DNA from: Lapidilactobacillus dextrinicus DSM 20335
Lineage (GTDB): Bacteria > Bacillota > Bacilli > Lactobacillales > Lactobacillaceae
Reading direction: 5' to 3'
Assembly: GCF_001436095.1 (NCBI RefSeq)
Contig: NZ_AYYK01000004.1
Coordinates: forward strand, 62,001-126,000
DNA length: 64,000 nucleotides
A model generated the notes under the pieces. The model made no database searches. It saw only the letters and a list, made by a program, of their open reading frames with translations, and was not told the DNA's origin. A program made the position numbers and the translations under genes. Positions 26,077 through 35,167 of this stretch are shown piece by piece (positions within the stretch are counted from its first letter, which is position 1; each line of letters starts with the position of its first letter).

Positions 26077-28596
26077 ATGGTAAATAAAGTTACACAAATT
26101 GAAGTTCGCGGTGGCAATGTTCATAACTTAAAAAACATTAATGTGAATATTCCCTTGAATCAGTTTGTCGCAATTTCTGGCCCATCTGGTTCTGGCAAGA
26201 GTTCGCTGGCGATGGGGATTCTATATGCTGAAGGGTCGCGGCGTTATTTAGACGCCTTATCTACTTATACGCGACGTCGAATTACGCAGAATAAACGTTC
26301 ACAAGTACAAGAGGTTAGACATATTCCTTCAGCAATTGCATTGCGGCAACGACCTAATGTGCCTTCAGAACGTTCGACGGTCGGCTCGATGAGTGAATTA
26401 TTTAATGTGATCCGACTAATTTTTTCCCGTTTAGGCTCGGCGCTTTGTCCCAATGGCCATCGCATTAAACCTAGCTTAAAAATTGCCCAAGCCATGGATT
26501 TATCTGGTGAACAGATGGGGCTAATTACTTGTCCTACATGTGGCGTGGAATTTATGGCGAAATCAGCAGAAGACTTCGCCTTTAATGCTGGTGGTGCTTG
26601 TCCTCAGTGTCATGGGACTGGCCAAGTTCGCGAACTGGATCCAAGTAAATTAATTGGTGATGAAAATCTTAGTTTGGCAGAGGGCGCAGTTGCTTCTTGG
26701 CATTTACCAGGTCGTAACTTCATGCCAATGGTTGCCGAAACATTAGGTGTGCGAATTAATGTTCCTTATAAAAATTTAACTACTGAAGAAAAAGAAATTG
26801 TGCTTCATGGCGAGAAAAAGCAGTATCCAGTTGATTTTAGAACCTCAACGGGACGTGTTTTTCATACCGATAAAACCTTATATGAGAATGCTTATGAAGC
26901 TGTCTATGACTCATTAAAAACTTCAAAAAGTGAACGAGCAATCGCTAAGATTAATCATTTCTTTCACTTATCGGTTTGTCCAACTTGTCACGGTACACGT
27001 TTAAATCCAGATTTGTTAACCCAATTAGTTGGTGATTTAAACATCGCCGAAGTTTCCAATTTAGCATTAGGTAAGCTGGCGGACTGGGAAGCGACGACTA
27101 AGAAACAATTGCCAACAGAAATGCAAGCGATGGTACAAGTATTGTTTCAAAATCTAACTGAGACTTTGCGACCATTATTAGAGCTAGGCCTGGATTACTT
27201 AACCTTGGCTCGTAATGGCAATACTTTGTCAACTGGTGAATTACAACGGATTCAACTGGCCAAGACCTTAAGGACTGAAACAACAGGTGTGTTATATGTT
27301 TTAGATGAGCCCTCAATTGGTCTACATCCGGATAACATTAAGGGGTTAATTAATATCTTTAGGGAATTAATTGCTCAAGGGAATTCATTGGTTGTGGTCG
27401 ATCACGAAGTTGACATTATTGAAGCCGCCGATTGGGTGATTGAAGTTGGTCCGGGATCAGGCGATGCGGGTGGACGAATTATTGCTGAAGGGACACCACA
27501 AGCTTTACAGCACAATCCACAGTCATTAATTGGTCCGTACATGTCCGGACAAGCAAATATTATGCATGATAAAGTTAAACCTGCTAAAAATACTGATTGT
27601 TTAACGACGCAATTAGAAGTTAATCACTACTTTAATCTGCATGATATTAGTGTCACAATACCAGGTAATCAAATTACAACTGTCACGGGTTTTTCAGGTG
27701 CGGGCAAGACCAGTTTGATTCTGGATAGCTTAGTCCCAGCCATCCAAGCTAAAAAAGCAAAGCAAGCCTTGCCTAAGCAAGTCAAACATTTGGAAACTAA
27801 ATTAACTGAGGTTGTTAGTGTGAACGCCAAGCCAATTGGCAAAAATTTACGTTCTAGTTTAGCAACGTATACGACGATTATGGATAATATTCGGCGAATT
27901 TTTGCGGATTTACCGGAATCTAAGGCTAAGAAATATGGCATTGCTTATTTCTCATACAATAATAAACAAGGAGCTTGTGAGCACTGTGGTGGTGTGGGGA
28001 CAATTTCACTGGATATTCAATATTTGCCCGACATGGAAGAAACTTGTCCGTATTGTCACGGGACTCGTTATAAAGATGAGATTCAAGAAATTCGGTGGCA
28101 GGGTTACAGTATTGTTGATCTCTTGAACTTGTCAGTTAAAGATGCTTTAGAAGTCTTCAAAGATGTGCCTAAAATTGAAAAGCAGTTACAGTTACTTGAT
28201 GAGATTGGCCTGAACTATTTACATTTAGGTGAGAGTACACCCGGTTTATCAGGTGGGGAAGCCCAACGTTTGAAGTTAGTCAATCATTTAAGTAAATTAC
28301 AAACGAAGACGTTGTTTGTTTTTGATGAGCCATCAGTCGGGTTACATCCTCGCGATGTGCAAACGTTACTTGATGTGATGAATAAGTTGAAAGAAAAAGG
28401 GGCTACAATTATCATCATTACCCATGATCTTGATTTGATGACCAACGCTGACTATTTAATTGACCTTGGTCCGCGTGGTGGTGAAGCTGGCGGGCAATTG
28501 ATGGCCAGTGGTACCCCTAAGCAACTGGTTAAAGATCCTAATAGTTTAACGCTCGATTATTTAGCTGCACATTTTAAGAAATTCGGCTTGATGTGA
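26077..28596 (+). CDS. UvrA paralog (UvrA2-like ABC ATPase)
   Basis: The 839-residue protein has two ABC ATPase halves, with Walker A GPSGSGKSS (35-43) and a second GFSGAGKTS, signature motifs LSTGELQRIQLAKTL and LSGGEAQRLKL, and Cys-rich zinc modules (CPTCG...CPQCHGTG, CPTCHGTR, CEHCGG...CPYCHGT). True UvrA has about 940-950 residues. The shortfall between the first Walker A and the zinc module suggests loss of the UvrB-binding region, as in UvrA2 proteins tied to DNA-binding drug tolerance. It probably does not replace UvrA in repair. ATG 26077 has AAGAGG upstream. Confidence 0.88.
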   Translation: MVNKVTQIEVRGGNVHNLKNINVNIPLNQFVAISGPSGSGKSSLAMGILYAEGSRRYLDALSTYTRRRITQNKRSQVQEVRHIPSAIALRQRPNVPSERSTVGSMSELFNVIRLIFSRLGSALCPNGHRIKPSLKIAQAMDLSGEQMGLITCPTCGVEFMAKSAEDFAFNAGGACPQCHGTGQVRELDPSKLIGDENLSLAEGAVASWHLPGRNFMPMVAETLGVRINVPYKNLTTEEKEIVLHGEKKQYPVDFRTSTGRVFHTDKTLYENAYEAVYDSLKTSKSERAIAKINHFFHLSVCPTCHGTRLNPDLLTQLVGDLNIAEVSNLALGKLADWEATTKKQLPTEMQAMVQVLFQNLTETLRPLLELGLDYLTLARNGNTLSTGELQRIQLAKTLRTETTGVLYVLDEPSIGLHPDNIKGLINIFRELIAQGNSLVVVDHEVDIIEAADWVIEVGPGSGDAGGRIIAEGTPQALQHNPQSLIGPYMSGQANIMHDKVKPAKNTDCLTTQLEVNHYFNLHDISVTIPGNQITTVTGFSGAGKTSLILDSLVPAIQAKKAKQALPKQVKHLETKLTEVVSVNAKPIGKNLRSSLATYTTIMDNIRRIFADLPESKAKKYGIAYFSYNNKQGACEHCGGVGTISLDIQYLPDMEETCPYCHGTRYKDEIQEIRWQGYSIVDLLNLSVKDALEVFKDVPKIEKQLQLLDEIGLNYLHLGESTPGLSGGEAQRLKLVNHLSKLQTKTLFVFDEPSVGLHPRDVQTLLDVMNKLKEKGATIIIITHDLDLMTNADYLIDLGPRGGEAGGQLMASGTPKQLVKDPNSLTLDYLAAHFKKFGLM

Positions 28597-28661
28597 TCTG
28601 GTAGGTAATATAGTCATCAGTTAAGCAATGATGCATACAATGATTAAAGATAAATTATCCA

Positions 28662-28697
28662 AAGTAGCTTATGTATCAATACATGAGCTACTTTTTT
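28662..28697 (+). terminator. Intrinsic terminator of the UvrA paralog
   Basis: AAGTAGCTTATGT pairs with ACATGAGCTACTT (one G-T) around ATCAAT, then six T. Confidence 0.9.
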
Positions 28698-28699
28698 GC

Positions 28700-29066
28700 C
28701 TTAAATTTTATATGACGATATTTTCTAATGGTATACCGAAATTCATAGTAATTTATTTTAAGATGTTCGGATAATATATCCTTTCAAAATAAAAATAGCG
28801 AAATTTGGATACGAAAAATATAAAAATATGACGCAATATCAGTTGATTTTGTTAAAAATTATGAAAATTGCACCATATTTATATATTTATCGTATAGCTA
28901 GAATAGCAAATTGAAAAATGGTCGTTCTAATGATTAGTTGGCTAGTTACATTAAGTGTGTATTTTGTATTCCACGATGATTTAGCATTAACTTTATTTAT
29001 TCTCTTTTGAATAGATCAGCTCTGACAGAAAAAGTGATAATACAAAGCCCATTTTGAAATAAACAC
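28700..29066. other. AT-rich intergenic stretch with nothing identified
   Basis: These 367 bp are markedly AT-rich and lie between the UvrA paralog terminator and the 3' end of the minus-strand hydrolase. I found no ORF with a ribosome site, no strong dyad and no RNA motif. It may be a scar of lost sequence. Confidence 0.5.
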
Positions 29067-29765
29067 TCAATCATTAAATTCAGGGGTAATCTTTGCTTCT
29101 AACATCGGGGTATAGAAACGTTGATATCCTTCAGCGTTTAAATGGGTGCCATCACCACCGGCATGAGGTTGTTGACCATTATTATATGAATATTGTCGCG
29201 CCTGTTCAGCAATAAAAGTATTGATCTGACCGGCGTGATAAAGGTCAATGACGGGTATACCCCATTTACCACAAATCTTTGCTGCTGTCGCTTGAATTTT
29301 ATCTTGGCGTTCTAGTGGAATCGCTGGCATATGGTGGACGCCTACGAAGTAGATTGGCGTTAACGGATAGCGGGAACGTAATAGCTGCAGGACTAATTCA
29401 AAGCAGCCACAATAAGTATTGGTATCAAAACTAATCGGAAGAAAATCAGCTGCAATTTGTCCTAGTGGGCGTAATTGATCCACGTAGGAAATGGCGTCAT
29501 TCGTCGTACCGTCGAAAATAATTAAGTCTGGTTGAATAGCTGGTGCTGCTTTAATTTGGGTTGCTAGATCGGGCACCTGATTTTCACTTGCCCAAGTGTG
29601 ATCAGCAGGCTGAGTGGGAATAATGGTTGCACCATTCGCAGCAAAATTATGAAATTCTAATTGATGCCGCTGGGCAAAATCATCTAATAAGCCAATATGT
29701 AATTCGTGACCGGCAATCAGGGAATCACCAAATCCGTAAAGCACCTTGTGTTGTAATTGATCCAT
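29067..29765 (-). CDS. SGNH/GDSL hydrolase family protein
   Basis: This 232-residue cytosolic protein has no signal peptide and carries the SGNH blocks GFGDSLIAG with Ser15, NFAANGAT, FDGTTNDAI and GGDGTHLNAEGY with the Asp-His pair. It is distinct from the membrane-anchored homolog at 20613. The substrate is unknown; sugar or lipid esters are possible. The ATG at 29763-29765 (minus strand) has GAAGG 11 nt upstream. It is divergent from the MFS gene. Confidence 0.88.
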   Translation of the reverse strand: MDQLQHKVLYGFGDSLIAGHELHIGLLDDFAQRHQLEFHNFAANGATIIPTQPADHTWASENQVPDLATQIKAAPAIQPDLIIFDGTTNDAISYVDQLRPLGQIAADFLPISFDTNTYCGCFELVLQLLRSRYPLTPIYFVGVHHMPAIPLERQDKIQATAAKICGKWGIPVIDLYHAGQINTFIAEQARQYSYNNGQQPHAGGDGTHLNAEGYQRFYTPMLEAKITPEFND

Positions 29766-29995
29766 TATTAAGTGTACCTTCTTTAATCAGAATAAATACT
29801 ATATCAGTATAATGCGCTTACAAATCAAACACAATAAGCCTGTAATTAAAAATTGTTGATTGGATTTGACGTGAAAGTTTGTAGCTTCGCTTTTTCAGCG
29901 ATGGTTATATGATATGATATCTAAGGCCTGTGAGATTAGGTATTGTTTAGGCCGATAAAAATTGAAGAATCCTTTTTTAATTAGGAGTCATGAAG

Positions 29996-31213
29996 ATGAA
30001 AAGTTCCAATAAATATTTGCCCACAGCGCTTATTTTGTATTTTTCGTACGCGATGTTGGGCATCGCGTCATCGATATTGAGTCAATATAAAATTCAGTTT
30101 GCCGAAGCTTGGGGTGCGACAACCTTACCATCAGGTGGCGTTAATATTAGTATGGTTGTTTCCGTAGTTGCGGCTTTTGGATTAGGTCGCATCATTGCTT
30201 ATCCGGTTGCTGGACTGGTTTCAGATAAATTAGGCCGTCGAATCAGTGGCTTGATTGGCGTGGGGCTCTATGCTGTTTTCTTCTTTGGCATTGCTTTTAG
30301 TCGGAATTATTGGTTGGCTTATGCTATTGGTGTTCTAAATGGCGTGGCTAATTCATTTCTGGATACCTGTGTGTCACCAAGTTTAATGGAGATGTTTCCC
30401 CAATCAGCTTCAATCGCCAATTTATTTACTAAATTTGCTATGGCAACAGCACAATTCTTATTGCCATTTCTCATTGGTTGGGTAGCACTGGCCCAAATGT
30501 CATATCATACGATTTTTATCGTTTGTGGGACGGCTATGCTCGTTGCAGCATTGTTATTAGTTTTCTTGCCATTTCCTAACCAAGCAGTTCAGCAGCATAG
30601 CACAAATGGGGGTACAAATCGTGAAAAAAAGAGAATGCGGTTTACACCTGCGTCTCTTGCTGCAATTATGATTGGTTTTACAAGTTCCACAACCTTTATG
30701 TTGTGGTTAAATTGTAACCAAGAGTTAGGGGCGAGTTATGGTGTCAAGGACCCAAGTATTTTGCAATCATTCTATGCTGCGGGTGCTGTATTGGCTGTTT
30801 TAGTAACGGCGCGCTTAATTCATGAGGGTCTTGCTGAAACAACGATTTTAATCCTGTATCCTAGTATTGCAGTAGTGATGTTGATACTCTGTTACTTTAT
30901 CCAAACGCCGCTGGTGTTATATATTGGTAGTTTTGTCATTGGTTATTCAGCTGCCGGCGGTGTTTTACAATTAGCCACTTCCACAACGATTGCTTTCTTT
31001 CCTCAAAACAAGGGAACGGCGACTTCGCTAGTGATGATTGCGTCTAGTGTCGCCAACTATGTTGTTTTATCATTGGCTGCTTACATTACCAAGCTGTCAG
31101 CTAACAATGCGCCACGTTTAATTATTCTTTTGAACATCGCGATTACGATTATCGGGATTAGCTTAGCGATCGTTGTTAAATACCATCAGAAAAAAGTTAG
31201 TCTCGCCGAGTAA
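29996..31213 (+). CDS. Major facilitator superfamily transporter
   Basis: The 405-residue protein has twelve predicted membrane segments and the MFS loop 2-3 motif GLVSDKLGRRISGL. A hydrophilic loop at about 197-215 separates the two halves. The best fit is an oxalate/formate-antiporter-like or general 12-helix permease; the substrate cannot be read from sequence. ATG 29996 is chosen because AGGAG (29983-29987) then has an 8-nt spacer. The ATG at 29990 would have two. It is ended by a strong terminator. Confidence 0.88.
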   Translation: MKSSNKYLPTALILYFSYAMLGIASSILSQYKIQFAEAWGATTLPSGGVNISMVVSVVAAFGLGRIIAYPVAGLVSDKLGRRISGLIGVGLYAVFFFGIAFSRNYWLAYAIGVLNGVANSFLDTCVSPSLMEMFPQSASIANLFTKFAMATAQFLLPFLIGWVALAQMSYHTIFIVCGTAMLVAALLLVFLPFPNQAVQQHSTNGGTNREKKRMRFTPASLAAIMIGFTSSTTFMLWLNCNQELGASYGVKDPSILQSFYAAGAVLAVLVTARLIHEGLAETTILILYPSIAVVMLILCYFIQTPLVLYIGSFVIGYSAAGGVLQLATSTTIAFFPQNKGTATSLVMIASSVANYVVLSLAAYITKLSANNAPRLIILLNIAITIIGISLAIVVKYHQKKVSLAE

Positions 31214-31237
31214 TTGTTCAGCGTTTATTCCTATCAA

Positions 31238-31275
31238 AATAAAAAGTGAAGCATTTTTGCTTCACTTTTTATTTG
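31238..31275. terminator. Intrinsic terminator of the MFS gene
   Basis: AAAAAGTGAAGCA pairs with TGCTTCACTTTTT around four T, with A- and T-rich flanks. It overlaps the stop of the minus-strand gene remnant. Confidence 0.92.
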
Positions 31276-31405
31276 TCTTCATTAGTTGACGATAGTGTTT
31301 AAATTCGGACCGCTTCATCATGTAGACTTCACCGGTGGTCTGGTTACGAATGCGAAATGAGGGACTGCTAAAGTGCCAACCGGATTTTAAATATTGTGAA
31401 ATTTT
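31262..31405 (-). pseudogene. Truncated copy of the small membrane protein gene at 38163
   Basis: Read on the minus strand, 31405 down to 31262 encodes about 47 codons ending in TGA, with the run FRIRNQTTGEVYMMKRSEFK and then HYRQLMK. This aligns with YRIRNLTDGQVYLISRTEFN then QYRELTK at the C-terminus of the minus-strand gene 38163-38453. A stop (TAA on the minus strand, at 31406-31408) blocks the frame upstream and no suitable start exists, so only the C-terminal third survives. It marks the left edge of the accessory region. Confidence 0.7.
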
Positions 31406-31418
31406 TATTTTTTCAAAG

Positions 31419-31427
31419 TGATATAAT
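31419..31427 (+). promoter_or_regulatory. Promoter (-10) of the peptide-immunity unit
   Basis: An extended -10 element (TGA before TATAAT at 31422-31427) lies 28 nt before the GTG of the small peptide gene. No convincing -35 stands at usual distance. Confidence 0.5.
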
Positions 31428-31454
31428 GTGTTTATTTAAAGGAGGAACCTACTC

Positions 31455-31607
31455 GTGAGACAAATGAATTATAAACGAAAATCATTTGTAAGACCGGCTT
31501 ACGAGAAATTGAATAGAAGGAATACTATTATGCTAAGTTATAAAATGTTAAACAAAAATGAACTAAAAACTATCGTAGGTAGAAAAACGGTATGGAACAA
31601 CCGATAA
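31455..31607 (+). CDS. Short peptide with double-glycine-like leader (bacteriocin or pheromone relic)
   Basis: GTG 31455 follows a near-perfect AAAGGAGGAA (31437-31446) and encodes 50 residues. A second start, ATG 31530 after AGAAGG, would give 25 residues. The C-terminal part MLNKNELKTIVGR fits a double-glycine leader at -12 Leu, -8 Glu, -7 Leu, -4 Ile and -2 Gly, but has Arg at -1, and only KTVWNNR follows. It lies just upstream of a class IIa immunity gene, where the bacteriocin gene normally stands, so it may be a deleted bacteriocin precursor or an inducing peptide. The function is inferred. Confidence 0.6.
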   Translation: MRQMNYKRKSFVRPAYEKLNRRNTIMLSYKMLNKNELKTIVGRKTVWNNR

Positions 31608-31659
31608 TTAACAGTTTGTATAAATTTTAGATGATTCTATGTGTCAGGGAGTAATTATC

Positions 31660-31956
31660 ATGTCTAAATTAAAATGGTTTTCAGGTGGAACAGACAGAGC
31701 ATATCAAGCGTTAGCAATCATTGATGACTTACTGCATGATTTATATAAAAGTTCAGATAATAATGCATTACAAGATGTATTATTGCAGTATAAGTATGAA
31801 CTGGAAAAGCAACAGACTCCTGTTTCCTTCATCTTAAGTCGAATGAATATAGATATTGCAAATATTATTGTAAAAAATGGACTTACTTTATCCAGCTTTC
31901 AATCAAGTAAACTTAAGGAGTTAACAGCCATATCAAATATTAGATACGGTTTCTAA
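31660..31956 (+). CDS. Class IIa bacteriocin immunity protein (EntA_Immun family)
   Basis: The 98-residue cytosolic protein begins MSKLKWFSGG and ends in SKLKELTAISNIRYGF, with SFILSRMNIDIANIIV between, the hallmark of the helical-bundle immunity proteins that protect cells from pediocin-like bacteriocins. They act by blocking the mannose-PTS receptor-bacteriocin complex. ATG 31660 has CAGGGAG with an 8-nt spacer; the upstream ATG at 31639 has none. No intact class IIa precursor (YGNGV motif) is found in the window, so this is an orphan immunity gene. Confidence 0.88.
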   Translation: MSKLKWFSGGTDRAYQALAIIDDLLHDLYKSSDNNALQDVLLQYKYELEKQQTPVSFILSRMNIDIANIIVKNGLTLSSFQSSKLKELTAISNIRYGF

Positions 31957-32039
31957 TTCTTTACCATTAGTACGTGGAATAGAAACAATTCATTTTTTAA
32001 AAATGGACTTTATTCTAAATTAGACTTGGAGGATACATA

Positions 32040-32309
32040 ATGGTTAAAATCGGTATTTTTAATCAATATGGACCAGAATATCTTTTAACTTTTTCGCAGC
32101 GCCAAAAAGATTTAGCAGCTTTAATTAAGACTCTGGAAGATAATACAGCATTCACACATCTAACTGAAGTTGGCACTGGTAAAGAGATACGTTTTCGCTC
32201 AACAACGAGTGTTGCCAATATTAAAACAATATTGATGACTAAAGCAAAATTACAACCTAGTGATTATATTTTGGTCACTGGCCAATTTTTTGGCATGTCG
32301 CTTGACTAA
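32040..32309 (+). CDS. Small hypothetical protein next to immunity gene
   Basis: This 89-residue soluble protein is not recognised. It starts at ATG 32040 after a strong GGAGGA and ends before a long hairpin, so it is probably expressed with the immunity gene 83 bp upstream. It has no membrane segment, Cys residue or leader motif. Nothing in the sequence reveals its role. Confidence 0.65.
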   Translation: MVKIGIFNQYGPEYLLTFSQRQKDLAALIKTLEDNTAFTHLTEVGTGKEIRFRSTTSVANIKTILMTKAKLQPSDYILVTGQFFGMSLD

Positions 32310-32337
32310 TTAAAAAGAAATAGTTAGAAGAGACTTT

Positions 32338-32389
32338 AATAATATAAACTACCGCTAATATTTAAATATTGGCGGTAGTTTATATTATT
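32338..32389 (+). terminator. Long hairpin ending the immunity unit
   Basis: An 18-bp perfect stem (32338-32355 with 32372-32389; core AAACTACCGC) continues through a further AATATT pairing to about 24 bp. The T tract is short, so termination is likely but not textbook. Confidence 0.65.
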
Positions 32390-32429
32390 AGATTAAGTAT
32401 CAATTATCAGTAGGCTTCTTTAAAAAATA

Positions 32430-32457
32430 TTGACAATACTATATTAAATGATAAAAT
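32430..32457 (+). promoter_or_regulatory. Promoter of the broken ABC transporter gene
   Basis: A consensus TTGACA (32430-32435), 16-nt spacer and TAAAAT (32452-32457) lie 77 nt before the ATG. Confidence 0.6.
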
Positions 32458-32533
32458 TATTAAAAATATATTATAAAATATTGGCTATTTTAATAATTCT
32501 ATTGATACTTGATCAATGAGAGGATGAAAGTTC

Positions 32534-34117
32534 ATGAGATTAAAAACTGTATTGAAATGGTTACCTCCGATATTGATTGTTTTAATAATGTTAGCAATGA
32601 TTATCGCGTCTTTCGATGGGGTTGTTCTAGCTGCTGTGATTTCGAATATCACTAGGTTTAACAGTAAATCAACAAACAGCGATGTCATGATTTATATTGG
32701 ATTAAGCTTAGGATCGCTATTTTTGGTATATTCAGCTATTGTTTTGAAAGAACTTTTCAAGAATCGTGCGATTAAAATTATGAACATACACTTAAAACGC
32801 AATTTTCTTTATTCACAATTAAATAATAATAAATTTAATGATGATGCTAATAACAAGGTGTCCCAGATTTTTAATGATTTCAAATTAATTGAAAGCAATT
32901 ATTTTACTTTAATATTTGAATTAATTGGTTCATTATTAACAGGCATTGTTTCGGCAATCTATGTCCTGACGTTAAATTTACCAGTGGGCTTACTTTTTAT
33001 CTTATTTTCATTATTACCAGTGATGACGCCAAAATTATTCAGTAAAAAGCTAACAGATGCAGCTGAAATTTGGCAAAGTGATAGTAGTCGCTTTTTAAGC
33101 AAAGTAACTGATTTATTTAAAGGAATTAATTCGATTCGTACTTATCATGCTCAAAAAACAATGTATCAGGATACAGCAAACTATCTTACTACTGAAGAGA
33201 CTTCCTATGAAAAAATGAATAATCGTCAAGTAGCTGCGATGTTTGTCACTGTAATGCTTTCAATGCTGAGTTTTCTTTTGCCATTAGGAGCAGGGCTTTT
33301 TTTCATTGTTAATAATCAGGTTTCAGCATCGGTTATTATTGGTATCTTTTTAGCTAGTGATCGTGTTGTTGGTCCATTGCGTAACGCAGCTCAATATCTA
33401 AATCAGATGAAGACGACGGAGGGGATTCGCAAAGATTTACATGAACAAGTCATTCAATTCTCAGATAAAATTGATGTCAATCCTGATGATCAACCTGAAT
33501 TGGAGATAACGAATGTCGGTTTCAAGTTTAAAAATGGTAAAAATATATTAAATGATCTTTCATTAAAAATTCCTTTTGGATCTAAGTTTCTATTTACAGG
33601 AGCATCAGGTAGCGGCAAAACGAAGCTATTAAATTTAATTCAAGGATTTCTAAAACCGACAAGTGGGGAAATCACTATTGGGCAGCAAGAAGTTAGTAAT
33701 TCAAATCAATAGCCTATATTCAACAAGATCCTTATCTTTTTGATGATACCCTACGATTCAATCTTTCACTTGGTAAATCATTTAGTAATAAGGATTGTCT
33801 ATCTGTTCTAGATAAAGTTGGTTTGATCAATGAACTGGGTCCTGACTTATTAGATCAAAGATATGGTGAAGGCGGGGCGTTACTGTCAGGAGGGCAGCGT
33901 CAACGTGTAGAAATCGCTAGAGCTCTTTTGTTCAATAAGAAGATTATTTTACTTGATGAGGCTACATCGAACTTGGATGACAAAACAAATTCGAGAGCTT
34001 ATTTGGCAGCTACCTTGTACAGTAATTGAGGTTGCTCATCAATATAACGAAAAAGATATTAAACAACATGGAGTTCAACATTACCAACTAAACAATGGTG
34101 ATATGCAGGTGGTTTGA
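32534..34117 (+). pseudogene. ABC transporter (fused permease-ATPase), two frameshifts
   Basis: The first frame (32534-33712) encodes five or six membrane helices and Walker A GASGSGKTK, then stops at TAG 33710-33712. From 33709 a -1 frame continues without loss ([45 protein letters not shown]). Near 34000 a second shift leads to a third frame ending [13 protein letters not shown] through TGA 34115-34117. Joined, they make about 527 residues, a normal half-transporter without the C39 peptidase domain of bacteriocin exporters. Two separate shifts point to decay; sequencing error is the alternative. ATG 32534 has GAGAGGA upstream. Confidence 0.85.
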
Positions 34118-34358
34118 TAGTATTAGAGCTTATTTATAAGCGTATTGATATTAAATTAAGGTTAATTTACTTTCTTATCTATTAGATATTGCGATATCTA
34201 AACGAAGCTAACGATAAAAAAATGATTTGGATATATAGTTTGAATCTGTCTTAATAATTATGAAGTGATGATAATTGATATTTGTATGTTGATTAATTCA
34301 TAATTGATTCTGTCTCTTGCATTGAATATTAGCTTTAATTTTTTTAGAAAAACATATT

Positions 34359-34377
34359 AAGTCAATTTACTTGACTT
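34359..34377. repeat. Perfect inverted repeat before the ABC ATPase gene
   Basis: AAGTCAA and TTGACTT are separated by TTTAC, 58 nt before the TTG start. It overlaps a possible -35 (TTGACT) and could be an operator. The remainder of the 318-bp gap 34118-34435 is AT-rich with nothing else seen. Confidence 0.4.
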
Positions 34378-34435
34378 TTATCTTATAAATTAATTGCAAT
34401 TAACAGTAGTTTGTCTTGTTAGGAGAAATATTAAA

Positions 34436-35167
34436 TTGAAGATTATTGGTCAAGAAATAACCAAATATTATGGAAAGAACCAAGTCCTATATCACTGCAA
34501 TTTTGAAATCACTTCAAATCAGCCTGGTGTTACAGGACTAATCGGTCCAAATGGAGCAGGAAAATCAACATTAATGCGGATGCTGGGTGGCATCACAGAA
34601 CCAAATGCTGGTAAATTATTGATTGAAAATAAAAGTATTTCGAATGCTTATGATTATAGCGCATGGGCCCAAAGAAACTCTTATTATGTACCGACTGGTG
34701 AACGAGGGTTGAGAAATAAACTATCTACTAAAGATAATTTAAAATATTTCGCGGCGTTGCGCGGTAAATTCGTGCCAAAATGTCTGAAATTACTATATGA
34801 CACTGCGATAGATTTCGATGCAGAATATCTTATTGATAAGGAATTCGATCAGATGTCAACTGGGCAGAAGAAAAAATCTGAATTGATGGTGGCGGTTGCT
34901 ATTGGCGCAAGATTACTATTGTTGGATGAACCTTCAAATGGATTAGATATTGATTCCCAGGCTAATTTAATGCAATTTATTCAGAATATTAGTAACGGCA
35001 ATAATAAAAAAGTTATCGTCTCTTCCCATGATCCTAGCTTGCTTGCCAACGTTGTAAGTCAATATATTTTTATAGCAGATGGACACATTTTAAAAACTTT
35101 AAATAAATCACTCGATGAACTTGAATTGAGGCAAATTTATCAACATTTATACAATCGAGGTGCCTAG
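34436..35167 (+). CDS. ABC transporter ATP-binding protein
   Basis: This 243-residue ATPase has Walker A GPNGAGKST, signature STGQKKKSELMVA (degenerate, as in many ABC-2 exporters), Walker B LLLLDEPSNGLD and the switch His in VSSHD. TTG 34436 follows AGGAGA at 34421-34426; the open frame upstream has no SD. The permease starts directly after its stop, so the two form an ABC-2 type exporter. In this context it may give self-protection or export a peptide, but the substrate is unknown. Confidence 0.9.
   Translation: MKIIGQEITKYYGKNQVLYHCNFEITSNQPGVTGLIGPNGAGKSTLMRMLGGITEPNAGKLLIENKSISNAYDYSAWAQRNSYYVPTGERGLRNKLSTKDNLKYFAALRGKFVPKCLKLLYDTAIDFDAEYLIDKEFDQMSTGQKKKSELMVAVAIGARLLLLDEPSNGLDIDSQANLMQFIQNISNGNNKKVIVSSHDPSLLANVVSQYIFIADGHILKTLNKSLDELELRQIYQHLYNRGA

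Noticed and set aside
31639-31659. Upstream start for the immunity protein
   Set aside because: The ATG at 31639 has no ribosome site. CAGGGAG fits the ATG at 31660, and the family starts with MSKLKWFSGG.
33695-33725. Programmed ribosomal frameshift in the ABC transporter
   Set aside because: No slippery heptamer is seen at the first shift, and a second independent shift 290 bp later is also needed, so decay or sequencing error is more likely.
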